From: Ignavibacteriota bacterium
GTDB taxonomy: Bacteria; Bacteroidota; Ignavibacteria; Ignavibacteriales; Melioribacteraceae
Length of the DNA stretch: 64,000 bases
Direction of reading: 5' to 3'
Assembly (NCBI GenBank): GCA_013112585.1
Contig: JABFGH010000009.1
Location: 62,001-126,000, forward strand
The notes under the pieces are model-generated. The model did no database searches and was not told the DNA's origin. It was given only the letters and a program-made list of their open reading frames with translations. The position numbers were made by a program, and so were the translations under genes. Shown one piece after another: positions 51,653 through 60,653 of this stretch; position 1 is the stretch's first letter, and every line of letters starts with the position of its first letter.

Positions 51653-53295
51653 AATATTTAGAATTTAATACTCCCGCAACAAAGGAAGCAATGGATTTAG
51701 CTTCCGATTATCGATTGAAAAATCAAGGCTTAACTCATTTAGATAGAGTTTTCTGGAACTTGCCCGATTCTGCTTTATACGAAGAGGCAATATTTAGAAA
51801 TGAAGCGCACATTGCAAATAAAGGTCCGCTGTTAGTAAAAACGGGTAAGCACACCGCCCGAGCTGCCGCCGATAAGTTTATTGTTAAAGAAACTACCACC
51901 GAAGATAAAATTTGGTGGGGTGAACACAATAGACCGATCACTGTTGAAAAGTATAATCAAATTTTTAACAGGGTGCAGGCTTATTGTCAGGACGAGGAAT
52001 TATTTGTGCAGGACTGCTACGCCGGTGCTGACCCGGAATACAGAAAGCCTGTAAGAATTATCTGCGAAAAAGCATGGCATAGCTTATTTGCGAGGAATAT
52101 GTTTATAACAACGGGTGATAGAGAATTACTCAAAAATTTTATTCCGGATTTTACTGTTATTTGTCTGCCGGGTTTTAAAGTTGATCCTAAAATTGACGGT
52201 ACACGAACGGAAACAGGAATAATTTTAAATTTTGAAGAACGTACATGTATAATCGCAAACTCATTGTATGGCGGAGAAATAAAAAAATCAGTATTCACGG
52301 TTTTAAATTTTCTACTAACATTTAAAGATGTACTGCCTATGCATTGCTCAGCTAACGTCGGTGATGATGGGGATGCAGCATTGTTTTTCGGTTTGTCGGG
52401 TACGGGTAAAACAACTCTTTCAGCGGATCCTAAAAGAAAATTAATTGGCGATGATGAGCACGGCTGGAGTTCGGAAGGAGTTTTTAATTTTGAAGGCGGG
52501 TGTTATGCAAAAGTTATCCGATTATCAGCAGAAGCAGAACCGCAGATCTACGCTTGTACGCGAAGCTTTGGAACAATTTTGGAAAATGTTGTTTATGATC
52601 CGGTATCAAGAATGATCGATTTAGATGATGATATAATAACGGAAAACACGCGAGCGTCATACCCGATCGATCTTATACCAAACATTGTTAAAGAAGGTTA
52701 TGCAATGGCGCATCCAAAGAACATAATCTTTTTAACTTGTGATGCTTCCGGTGTAATGCCTCCAATTGCTAAACTAAATCCTGAACAAGCGCAGTACCAT
52801 TTTGTAAGCGGTTATACTTCAAAAATTGCCGGTACCGAAATTGGATTGGGTTTAGAACCGCAAATTACATTTAGTGCCTGCTTTGGTGCGCCATTTATGG
52901 TCAGGCATCCGTTTGAATATTCAGAGATGTTAAAGCAGCGAATGCTGAAACATAACGCAAATGTTTGGCTGGTTAATACCGGCTGGGTAGGTGGAAGATT
53001 TGGTGTAGGGAAACGAATTAGTATTCGTCACACACGTAATTTGCTGAACGCCGCGCTTGAAGGAAAATTAGATGATGTAAAATATAGAAAAGATAAATTG
53101 TTCGGATTTGAAGTCCCATTAAGCTGCCCTGAAGTTCCCGAAGATGTTCTTAAGCCTTCGAACAGTTGGGGTAACAAGGATGAATACTGGAAAAAATATG
53201 ATGCACTTGCAGCAAGATTTATTGAAAACTTTAAACTCTTTACAAAGGATGTTTCTCAAGATGTTAGAGACGCCGGACCGAAAAGATTGAAGTGA
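51649..53295 (+). CDS. pckA: phosphoenolpyruvate carboxykinase (ATP)
   Basis: Gluconeogenic enzyme of 548 residues converting oxaloacetate and ATP to PEP and CO2. The kinase-1a loop is GLSGTGKTTLSAD (~248), with the kinase-2 and metal region DDEHGW, the MHCSANVG block before it, the oxaloacetate-binding arginine in DPEYRKPVR (~125) and the ENTRASYPI region. Overlaps the aminotransferase by four bases. The C-terminus is complete. The octamer array at 53334 follows 38 bases later. Confidence 0.97.
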   Translation: MKYLEFNTPATKEAMDLASDYRLKNQGLTHLDRVFWNLPDSALYEEAIFRNEAHIANKGPLLVKTGKHTARAAADKFIVKETTTEDKIWWGEHNRPITVEKYNQIFNRVQAYCQDEELFVQDCYAGADPEYRKPVRIICEKAWHSLFARNMFITTGDRELLKNFIPDFTVICLPGFKVDPKIDGTRTETGIILNFEERTCIIANSLYGGEIKKSVFTVLNFLLTFKDVLPMHCSANVGDDGDAALFFGLSGTGKTTLSADPKRKLIGDDEHGWSSEGVFNFEGGCYAKVIRLSAEAEPQIYACTRSFGTILENVVYDPVSRMIDLDDDIITENTRASYPIDLIPNIVKEGYAMAHPKNIIFLTCDASGVMPPIAKLNPEQAQYHFVSGYTSKIAGTEIGLGLEPQITFSACFGAPFMVRHPFEYSEMLKQRMLKHNANVWLVNTGWVGGRFGVGKRISIRHTRNLLNAALEGKLDDVKYRKDKLFGFEVPLSCPEVPEDVLKPSNSWGNKDEYWKKYDALAARFIENFKLFTKDVSQDVRDAGPKRLK

Positions 53296-53823
53296 AGATA
53301 ATATTTGCATCGGTGAAAGAATGGCAGCATTGCTGCATGACTGCATGGTTGAATGGTTGCATGGCTGTAAGATTGCATGGTTGTATATTTAATAAAGGAT
53401 TAAGTTTATTCATCATAAAAAATATCAGAATAAATTTTCATTCTTTTAACTCCGTTCGGAGTGGAATGTTTGTAGAATTCAATACCTGAACTACTTAAAA
53501 AACTCCGTAGGGCTGATATAATTCTTCTTAGAAAATAAGAATTTTATGCCACTCCTACGGAGTTCTAAAGTCTTATTATGTCTCCTTACTATAAATATTT
53601 CATCCCTCCGGGATTTTTATGAATATATCAATTATTCGTTGCATGAATTTTTTTATTCTTAAACGTGACTATAAAAATTTAATGGTTGACAGATCTGTAG
53701 TTCTGATTATTTTCCGATTACCGATTACCGATTACCGATTACCGATTACCGCCTGCCTGCCGAAGGCAGGATTACCGATTCTTTGTTAGGGTAGTTAATT
53801 ATGCTGCTTAAATAAGAGAATGG
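53296..53823. repeat. gene-free region of stacked repeats
   Basis: In order: six exact 8-base TGCATGGT-type units (53334-53381); an AACTCCG/CGGAGTT inverted-repeat element (53448-53464, 53501-53512 pairing with 53551-53564); a CATCCCTCCGGGAT palindrome near 53600; and exact CCGATTA heptamers (53714-53751, resumed at 53771) split by a 19-bp palindrome at 53752-53770. The open frame at 53292-53489 is repeat-derived. Confidence 0.8.
53752..53770. repeat. REP-like palindrome splitting a heptamer unit
   Basis: CCTGCCTGCCGAAGGCAGG lies exactly between CCG and ATTA of a CCGATTA unit, so removing it restores a perfect heptamer array. Confidence 0.8.
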
Positions 53824-54729
53824 CTAATTAGAAATATCAAAAATATCGTGATCCTCTTTTAGATATTTTTGTAAGATTGTAAATATCTCGTCGGTAGGCA
53901 TTTTTTCACCTGTCCAAATTTCATAGGATTTTGCACCCTGCTCAACAAACATCTTTAATCCATTAATAGTTGTAGCGCCCCGGCTCTTTGCAATCTTAAG
54001 CAATTTGGTTATCATCGGATTATAAACAACATCAAATACTATCTGCTGATCATGGAATGATTCTTCGATAGTTGTAGCACTGTCATCCGGGGAAGGGAAC
54101 ATACCGAGTGAAGATGAATTGATAATTAATTTTGATTCATTTAGTACGCTTACTATATCGGGCGGAATAAGTTCAAATGTCTTAAACTTTTTGAAATGCA
54201 TTTTTGCATCAAAATATTCTTTAAGTGATTCAGCAATTTGGCTTGTACGATTTATTATGTTAATCTGCCTAACTTTAAAATTTCTGATCAAAGCATAAAT
54301 GCAGCTGCGTGCAGCACCGCCGGCACCAATAACAGTAACTGCTTCTCCTTCAAGTTGATGTTTATAGGAAATCAATGATTCCACAATTCCGTGAACATCT
54401 GTATTATGCCCGTAGAGTTGTCCGTTTTCATTAACAACAGTATTTACTGCCCCGATAACTCCAGCCTCTTCCGATACGTTATGAAGGTACTGAGCAATTT
54501 TTTCTTTAAGTGGAATTGTAATATTGAATCCTTTAATACCAAGTGCAGTCATTCCGGTTAGAGCATCTTTTAAGTTTTCAGCAGGAACGCTAAAAGGCAA
54601 ATAGATATAATTCAAGTTTGCAATTCTAAACGAACTGTTATGCATAAGCGGGGAAAGCGACTGCTTAATCGGATGCCCGATAATGCCAATAATATTAGTA
54701 TTGCTGTCGAAGTTAAATTTAGATTGCAT
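53824..54729 (-). CDS. aroE: shikimate dehydrogenase
   Basis: Reduces 3-dehydroshikimate to shikimate in aromatic amino acid synthesis. The 301 residues show IGHPIKQSLSPLMHN (substrate site), FNITIPLKEKIA with the catalytic lysine, GAVNTV, GHNTDVHG, the nucleotide loop VIGAGGAARS and INRTS. The C-terminal extension of about 15 residues (KYLKEDHDIFDISN) is unusual but harmless. It is the last gene of a minus-strand unit with the TPR gene (13-base gap). Confidence 0.95.
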   Translation of the reverse strand: MQSKFNFDSNTNIIGIIGHPIKQSLSPLMHNSSFRIANLNYIYLPFSVPAENLKDALTGMTALGIKGFNITIPLKEKIAQYLHNVSEEAGVIGAVNTVVNENGQLYGHNTDVHGIVESLISYKHQLEGEAVTVIGAGGAARSCIYALIRNFKVRQINIINRTSQIAESLKEYFDAKMHFKKFKTFELIPPDIVSVLNESKLIINSSSLGMFPSPDDSATTIEESFHDQQIVFDVVYNPMITKLLKIAKSRGATTINGLKMFVEQGAKSYEIWTGEKMPTDEIFTILQKYLKEDHDIFDISN

Positions 54730-54742
54730 GCCCGTAAATTAT

Positions 54743-56161
54743 TTAATTTGTTCCTTCAATTAATGAACTAAAGAACTTTGATGATTTTACTTCGGGATAA
54801 TCCCTTACAAAATTGTTTTTAATAACCGGGTCTAATTCAAAAGCTGATTTTAAACAATCGAATGCTTCTTTAGTTTTTTCGAGTATAATATATATTTTAG
54901 CTTTTCCGTAAAAGGATTTGGCATGTTTTGCATTTATTTTTAAGCACTCATCGTAGCAGTCGGAGGATCGGCTGTAATTTCCGGCTTCATAATATGCTTC
55001 GCCAAGTTTGTACCAAACATCAAAGTTCTGCGGATCAAGACTAACAGCTTTCTGATAACTTTCAATTGAATTCTGCAGGTTTCCGAGTGAATATTCCAAA
55101 TCAGCTTTAGCAAACCAGGCATCGCCCGATTCATTTGATACGGAAACTGCTTTATTGAAATCTGAAAGTGCAGAATTGTATTCACCTAATGAATCGTAAC
55201 AGCTGCCTCTTGCTAAATAAACTTCAAAAAAATCTCTATCCAATTCCAAGGCTTTATTATAATGCTGAATCGCTTTCTGCAGCTCGTTTAAGTCTTCGTA
55301 AATCTGCCCGATGTTAAACCAAATAATTTCATCGTATGGTTCAATTTCAGCAGCTTTCTGAAATGCGTTTAAAGCTTCATTAAGTTTATTAAGATTAGCG
55401 TATGCAACACCGCAGTTGAACCAAGCACTGGAAAAATTATCTTTGATTGCAATTGCAAGTTCAAAACTGCTTATAGCTTTTTCCATCTCGCTTAATCTAA
55501 TTTGTACAATCCCTTTATTATACCAGCCTGTAGCATTGTAGGGGTCAATATCTAAAAATTTATCATAAGCAATTAGTGCTTGATTTAGGTTGTTCAAATT
55601 TTCATGACAATAACCAAGTTCGTACCAGGCATCGGCGTAAGTATCATCAATAATTAAGCATTCCTTAAAATATTTTATTGCCTGAACAAAATTTTCTTGT
55701 CTCTCGTAAATAATGCCTAAATTGTAAAGCACCTCTTCATTGCCCGGTTCAATTTTAATTGCTTCGATCAAAGTATTTACAGCTTCATCTGTTAACCCAA
55801 GATTTTCTTCCGTAATTGATTTGTTCAGCAATGTTTCAACATCAAGGGGATTTAAAGACAAGGATTTATTTAAACATTCGTATGCTTCTTCAAACTCAAA
55901 AATAGTGTTTAAAAATATTCCTTTAAACTGCCAGAATTCTGAATTATAAGGAGCTATACTTAAAACAGCTTCGGCAAGTTCAATTCCATCTTCAGGCATG
56001 TCTTCTTCCATGCAGAGATGCAGACCTTCTTCTATAGTTTCGAGGTAATTAAAAATTTGCCCGGAAGATATATATTCTTTACAGACTAATATCTTCCTCT
56101 TAATTTCATTTACATCTTTTTGATAGTCCCGATTAAAACTAAAGTCATCGGAAAAACTCAT
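54743..56161 (-). CDS. tetratricopeptide repeat protein
   Basis: A 472-residue protein composed of about eleven TPR units of 34 residues (typical: NLGIIYERQENFVQAIKYFKECL, WYKLGEAYYEAGNYSRSSDCYDECL) after an N-terminal helical region. No signal peptide or membrane helix, so a cytosolic scaffold. Such proteins are common in this group with no assigned partner. It lies between the galactokinase-like gene and aroE on one strand. Confidence 0.92.
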   Translation of the reverse strand: MSFSDDFSFNRDYQKDVNEIKRKILVCKEYISSGQIFNYLETIEEGLHLCMEEDMPEDGIELAEAVLSIAPYNSEFWQFKGIFLNTIFEFEEAYECLNKSLSLNPLDVETLLNKSITEENLGLTDEAVNTLIEAIKIEPGNEEVLYNLGIIYERQENFVQAIKYFKECLIIDDTYADAWYELGYCHENLNNLNQALIAYDKFLDIDPYNATGWYNKGIVQIRLSEMEKAISSFELAIAIKDNFSSAWFNCGVAYANLNKLNEALNAFQKAAEIEPYDEIIWFNIGQIYEDLNELQKAIQHYNKALELDRDFFEVYLARGSCYDSLGEYNSALSDFNKAVSVSNESGDAWFAKADLEYSLGNLQNSIESYQKAVSLDPQNFDVWYKLGEAYYEAGNYSRSSDCYDECLKINAKHAKSFYGKAKIYIILEKTKEAFDCLKSAFELDPVIKNNFVRDYPEVKSSKFFSSLIEGTN

Positions 56162-56271
56162 AAAACACCTAGTAATTTTGAAAAAAAAGCTATAACTAAA
56201 CTAACTGAAAATCAAGTTGATTTTAAGGTAAGAAATTTTAGGTGATAAACTAATTTTTATTAAAATATATA

Positions 56272-57468
56272 TTACTTATCTGTTATAAATTTTGCTCCGT
56301 TACTCGTACTAAATTTGTAAGCAGTTAATTTAGTGTTAGTGCTGCCAGATATTTCAAATCTTTTTTTCATCGAACGAATTATTTTTTGGCAGTTTGCAGT
56401 TTTAACAATTGTATAAATACATTTTGCCGGAGTACAGCTAATTGATTTTGCAGCAATTATATCGGGAATGTTTTTAGTTTCTTCAACAAGTTTTGTTAAT
56501 TCGGGATAGTTTAGCTCGTAATGTTTAACTATGCTGTCGAACGAATCGTAAATTTCATTGCCGAAATCATTATACTTTTTTGTGCGTATAAATTTAGCTG
56601 CATTTATAACTCTTTGCTTTTCCGTTACATTATAAACACATCTTTTGTAAACTAACTGCGGAGTCATATTAATATGTTTCTCTAAAAATTCAATATTAAC
56701 GTCACGTAAATTTTTAATTCCCCAAATGTAAAGTCTTAATGCCTCTACACCAACAGAGCATTCTTCAATTCGTGTTCTGCAAATATTTTCGGAATTTTTA
56801 ATGGTTAAGTTTGTATCAAAAACTATAAAACAGAATTCATCGTTATTAAACTTCAAACATTTATGAGTGTTCTCGCGTAAATCAACAAGCATTAAACAAT
56901 TTTCCTTACCAAAAAAGGAGCAAAAGTAATTAGCCTTGTTTGAAATCTGTCCTATAAATTCCTGCTCAATTTTATGAGCAATCTCAATCATTTCTAAATC
57001 GGATAGCTTTAATCTGAATACTTTTTTTGCAGCTTTAAATAAACCGATTTGCAGTGAAGAATAATAACCGAGTCCGATGCTTTTGGGTATTTCGCTAACA
57101 ATAACGCATTCAACTCCGCCTTTTATCAAATCTCGAAAAATTAACGTCTGAAAAATCCGCTTAATTATTGTATAAGTATAATTTGTACTTTTCGATGGAT
57201 TGTATTCCTTAAGGTTTTTTAGCGGAACTGCTGTCCCGTTAAACACAATCTTAAAGGAATCTGCTTTTGTTTTGCGCATCATTAAATATGTATGTGTATT
57301 AAGGGGAGCGGCAATTAATAAACCATCATTATAATGTGTATGATCACCAAGCAGGGTAAGGCTTGCGGGACTTTTAACAATCACAGTTTTATCAGTATCG
57401 CTAAAATGTTCTGCAAATTGTTTTTCTAAACTTTCAATATTATTATCAATAGCGGTTTGAGTTTCCAT
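56272..57468 (-). CDS. galactokinase-like protein with degenerate active site
   Basis: GHMP-fold protein of 398 residues, colinear with galactokinase (LTLLGDHTHYNDGLLIAAPLN; NCLMLVDLRE). All three signature regions are eroded. In motif 1 the usual R and D of GRVNLIGEHTDY are S and H; motif 2 GLSSSA is GLGYYS; the catalytic MDQ aspartate aligns with N in KANYFCS; and the glycines of motif 3 (TGGGFGG) are replaced (SISCTPA). The frame is intact, so a non-catalytic role (binding or regulation) is more likely than a dead gene. No galactose-pathway gene is nearby. Upstream of the TPR gene by 110 bases. Confidence 0.75.
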   Translation of the reverse strand: METQTAIDNNIESLEKQFAEHFSDTDKTVIVKSPASLTLLGDHTHYNDGLLIAAPLNTHTYLMMRKTKADSFKIVFNGTAVPLKNLKEYNPSKSTNYTYTIIKRIFQTLIFRDLIKGGVECVIVSEIPKSIGLGYYSSLQIGLFKAAKKVFRLKLSDLEMIEIAHKIEQEFIGQISNKANYFCSFFGKENCLMLVDLRENTHKCLKFNNDEFCFIVFDTNLTIKNSENICRTRIEECSVGVEALRLYIWGIKNLRDVNIEFLEKHINMTPQLVYKRCVYNVTEKQRVINAAKFIRTKKYNDFGNEIYDSFDSIVKHYELNYPELTKLVEETKNIPDIIAAKSISCTPAKCIYTIVKTANCQKIIRSMKKRFEISGSTNTKLTAYKFSTSNGAKFITDK

Positions 57469-57693
57469 CGTAGTTTCAATTATTAGTAAATGGATTTTTT
57501 ATCAAAAGATATTTTAGTTTATAATTACTTTTTATCTCATTATAAAAGTAACCAATTAAAATTATAATAGCTATTTACTTTTTAGATGTCGTTGCTTCTT
57601 TTTGCTTCCGGTTCAGAAACCACGGTGCATCTTGAATTTAGTAATCATTAATTGTTATCTTAATTTTATTCAGTCATACAAAAAATATTTTAA

Positions 57694-58209
57694 TTGAATT
57701 TTCTTAAACGCTACATAGACTTTGCCGATAAATTTATTTCAACAACGGGCAGGGCAGTTGCCTGGTTAACTACTGTTTTAGTATTAGTGGTTTGCTATGA
57801 TGTATTCACAAGATACTTTTTGAAATCGAGCAGCGTGGCGGTGCAGGAAATGGAGTGGCATTTATTTGCATTAATATTTTTACTCGGTGCAGCGTACACA
57901 CTTAAAACAGAAAACCATGTAAGGGTAGATGTTTTTTATTCTAAGTTAAGCGAAAGAGGAAAAGCCTGGGTAAATTTGTTCGGCACTTTACTATTTTTAA
58001 TTCCATTCTGTTTAATGTTAATTTATGCTTCAAAAAATTTTGTGATCAATTCATTTAATATCGGCGAGACTTCACCCGATCCCGGAGGGCTGCCCGGCAG
58101 GTATATTCTAAAATCTATAATTCCCATTGCTTTTTTTCTACTGCTTATTCAGAGTATTTCTCTAATGTTCAAATCAATTTTAACTATTGCTGCAAGGAAG
58201 AATAAATAG
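57694..58209 (+). CDS. TRAP transporter small permease (DctQ)
   Basis: Four-helix membrane subunit of a tripartite ATP-independent (sodium- or proton-driven) carboxylate importer, 171 residues. It has the DctQ phrases VQEMEWHLFALIFLLGAAYTLK and HVRVDVFYSKLSERGKAWV. The start is a TTG; the next gene begins immediately after its stop. Confidence 0.93.
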   Translation: MNFLKRYIDFADKFISTTGRAVAWLTTVLVLVVCYDVFTRYFLKSSSVAVQEMEWHLFALIFLLGAAYTLKTENHVRVDVFYSKLSERGKAWVNLFGTLLFLIPFCLMLIYASKNFVINSFNIGETSPDPGGLPGRYILKSIIPIAFFLLLIQSISLMFKSILTIAARKNK

Positions 58210-59526
58210 TTGGAAGCATTACCATTAATATTTTTCGCCGTAGTTTTAATTATGCTGCTATTGGGGTTTCCCGTTGCGTTCACTCTCGGCGGAGTTTCCC
58301 TCATCTTCGGTTTATTTATTTTTGGATTAAACTTTTTTAACCTGCTTCCCCTTCGCATTTGGGGCATAATGAGCAATTATATTCTACTTGCTGTACCTCT
58401 TTTTATTTACATGGGAGTCATGTTCGAAAAGTCCGGATTGGCGGAAGAGCTGCTCGAAACAATGGCATTGCTTTTCGGAAAGCTGCGGGGCGGATTAGCA
58501 ATATCAGTATTGGCTGTGGGTACACTGCTTGCCGCCGCTACGGGAATAGTTGGAGCAACCGTTGTTACAATGGGCGTTTTAAGCTTACCCACCATGCTTA
58601 AAAAAGGTTACGATCCTGAAGTTTCGACAGGAATTATTTCAGCATCGGGCACATTGGGGCAAATTATTCCGCCGAGTATAGTTTTAGTTTTGCTCGGCAG
58701 TGTGCTTAATATTTCCGTGGGTGATCTTTTTATTGCTGCAGTATTCCCCGGATTCATTTTAGTTTTTCTCTACCTCCTTTGGATTATCTATAATGCACTC
58801 TTCAACCCCAAATCAGTTCCGGCTATGCCTGCTGAGGAGCGTGCAAACTTTATTGGAATTGTAAAACTTAAAAAAGTGGTCACTGCTTTTATCATTCCAT
58901 TTTTTTTAATACTGGCTGTGCTGGGTTCAATATTTGCGGGAATTGCATCGCCCACCGAAGCTGCCGCTATTGGTGCCTTTGGGGCAACTTGCTTAACAAT
59001 AATACGGGGTAAGTTTAATCTTACTACACTTAAAGAGGTAATGGAGAGAACAACAACACTAACAAGCATGGCATTTACAATTTTAGTCGGCGCGGCTGCA
59101 TTTGGTCTGGTGTTTAGAGGGATGGGCGGCGATAGATATTTAACTGAACTTATAACAACCTCTAACTTAAGTCCTAATCATTTTCTTGCGATTGTTATGG
59201 TTATAATTTTTGTTGCCGGATTTTTTATCGACTTTATTGAAATAACATTTATTATTGTTCCTGTTGTTGCTCCAATTTTCATTAGTCTAAATATTGATTT
59301 GTTGTGGATTGGAATTTTGATAGCAATAAATCTGCAAACTTCCTTTTTAACACCTCCGTTCGGGTTTTCACTTTTTTACTTAAAAGGGGTTGCGCCTAAA
59401 AGTATTACTACAAAGCATATTTATAAGGGAATAATTCCTTATGTGGCTATTCAGTTAACCGGGCTTGCTCTGGTAATTTTCTTTCCCGATTTAGCACTTT
59501 GGCTTCCCAAGTTTTTATCAAATTGA
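58210..59526 (+). CDS. TRAP transporter large permease (DctM)
   Basis: Twelve-helix transport subunit of 438 residues, with GFPVAFTLGG, GIVGATVVTMGVLSLP, ISASGTLGQIIPPSIVLV and SPTEAAAIGAFG, all typical DctM. TTG start directly after the DctQ stop, so translationally coupled. Its 3' end overlaps the convergent binding-protein gene by nine bases. Confidence 0.95.
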   Translation: MEALPLIFFAVVLIMLLLGFPVAFTLGGVSLIFGLFIFGLNFFNLLPLRIWGIMSNYILLAVPLFIYMGVMFEKSGLAEELLETMALLFGKLRGGLAISVLAVGTLLAAATGIVGATVVTMGVLSLPTMLKKGYDPEVSTGIISASGTLGQIIPPSIVLVLLGSVLNISVGDLFIAAVFPGFILVFLYLLWIIYNALFNPKSVPAMPAEERANFIGIVKLKKVVTAFIIPFFLILAVLGSIFAGIASPTEAAAIGAFGATCLTIIRGKFNLTTLKEVMERTTTLTSMAFTILVGAAAFGLVFRGMGGDRYLTELITTSNLSPNHFLAIVMVIIFVAGFFIDFIEITFIIVPVVAPIFISLNIDLLWIGILIAINLQTSFLTPPFGFSLFYLKGVAPKSITTKHIYKGIIPYVAIQLTGLALVIFFPDLALWLPKFLSN

Positions 59527-60627
59527 TATACCATAATTGCTGTCGGCAGATTTTGACCACGATGCAATTTTTTTCTGATATGCTGAATATGATTTATAAA
59601 CTTTTCTACTCATTTCATCATTAGCAATAATATCATCTAAAATTTCTGCGGAATAAATTTTCAGCTTATTAAAAACCTCATTAGGAAACGGCTTTACCTC
59701 AACATCCTCTTCATCAATAATTTTATTTAAGTATTCTTGATTCTTTTTTTCAATTTCTGCAAGCATATCAAGGTTTGCGGCTCTGCATGCCTGATCTATA
59801 ATTAATTGCAGATCCTTAGGAAGCTTTTCAAATTGATCTTTATTTACAAACATCTCCAAAACACCGGTAGGCTCATGCCAGGCGGGGTAATAGTAATATT
59901 TAGCAATTTTATGAAAGCCCATTAAATAATCATGATAAGGACCAATCCACTCTGTTGCATCAATAACTCCTCTTTCCAAATTGGTATAAATCTCTCCGCC
60001 GGGAGAAAGAATTGCCTGCGCGCCTGCTTCGGTAATTACTTTGCCGCCTAACCCCGGCTGCCGGATTTTCAATCCCTGTAAGTCATCTATAGAATTAATT
60101 TCTTTGTTGAACCAGCCGCCCATCTGCGCGCCGGTGTTGCCTGCGGGAAAAGGAATAAGATTAAACGGCTCGTACAATTCCCGCCAAAGCTCCAAACCGC
60201 CGCCGGAATAAAGCCATGAGTAAGTCTGCAATGTATTCATTCCAAAAGGGATACCGGTAAAAAACTGTGCTGCGGGGGCTTTGCCTGCCCAATAGTAGGA
60301 AGCCGAATGCCCGGCTTCAACTGCGCCGAGTGAAACCGCATCAAAGCTTTCCAATGCGGGAACAAGTTCACCTCCGCCGTAAACGGTAATTTTTAATCTT
60401 CCGGCTGACATTTGCTCAATTTGCTCAGCCAATTTTTGTGCGCCTTCACCCAAGATGGGAAAACGGGGCGGCCAGGCAGTTACCATTTTCCATTCAAAGT
60501 TTTTTTTAAAATTTATATAAACATTTTTCTCTTTACTCTTGCTTTCGCATCCTGCTAAAATGGCGCTGCCTGCTAATGAAGCTATGGATGCTTTTTTGAT
60601 AAAATCTCTTCGTTCAATTTTGTTCAT
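59518..60627 (-). CDS. TRAP transporter substrate-binding lipoprotein (DctP, TakP-like)
   Basis: Binding protein of 369 residues for the neighbouring permease. The N-terminus combines a twin-arginine motif (RRDFIKK) with a lipobox (ILAGC), so it is probably Tat-exported and lipid-anchored. The DctP arginine motif is LKIRQPGLGGKV, followed by TEWIGPYHDYLMGFH, as in the TakP subgroup that binds 2-oxo acids through a cation; other carboxylates are possible. It faces the DctQM genes and overlaps DctM, an unusual arrangement. Confidence 0.93.
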   Translation of the reverse strand: MNKIERRDFIKKASIASLAGSAILAGCESKSKEKNVYINFKKNFEWKMVTAWPPRFPILGEGAQKLAEQIEQMSAGRLKITVYGGGELVPALESFDAVSLGAVEAGHSASYYWAGKAPAAQFFTGIPFGMNTLQTYSWLYSGGGLELWRELYEPFNLIPFPAGNTGAQMGGWFNKEINSIDDLQGLKIRQPGLGGKVITEAGAQAILSPGGEIYTNLERGVIDATEWIGPYHDYLMGFHKIAKYYYYPAWHEPTGVLEMFVNKDQFEKLPKDLQLIIDQACRAANLDMLAEIEKKNQEYLNKIIDEEDVEVKPFPNEVFNKLKIYSAEILDDIIANDEMSRKVYKSYSAYQKKIASWSKSADSNYGISI

Positions 60628-60653
60628 TACCTCTCCGAATAAATCAGAAATAA

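Noticed and set aside
53292-53489. 65-codon frame after pckA (MAAxxMTAWLNG-like)
   Set aside because: Encoded by the 8-bp TGCATGGT array; repetitive Met/Ala/Trp composition is an artefact of the repeat.
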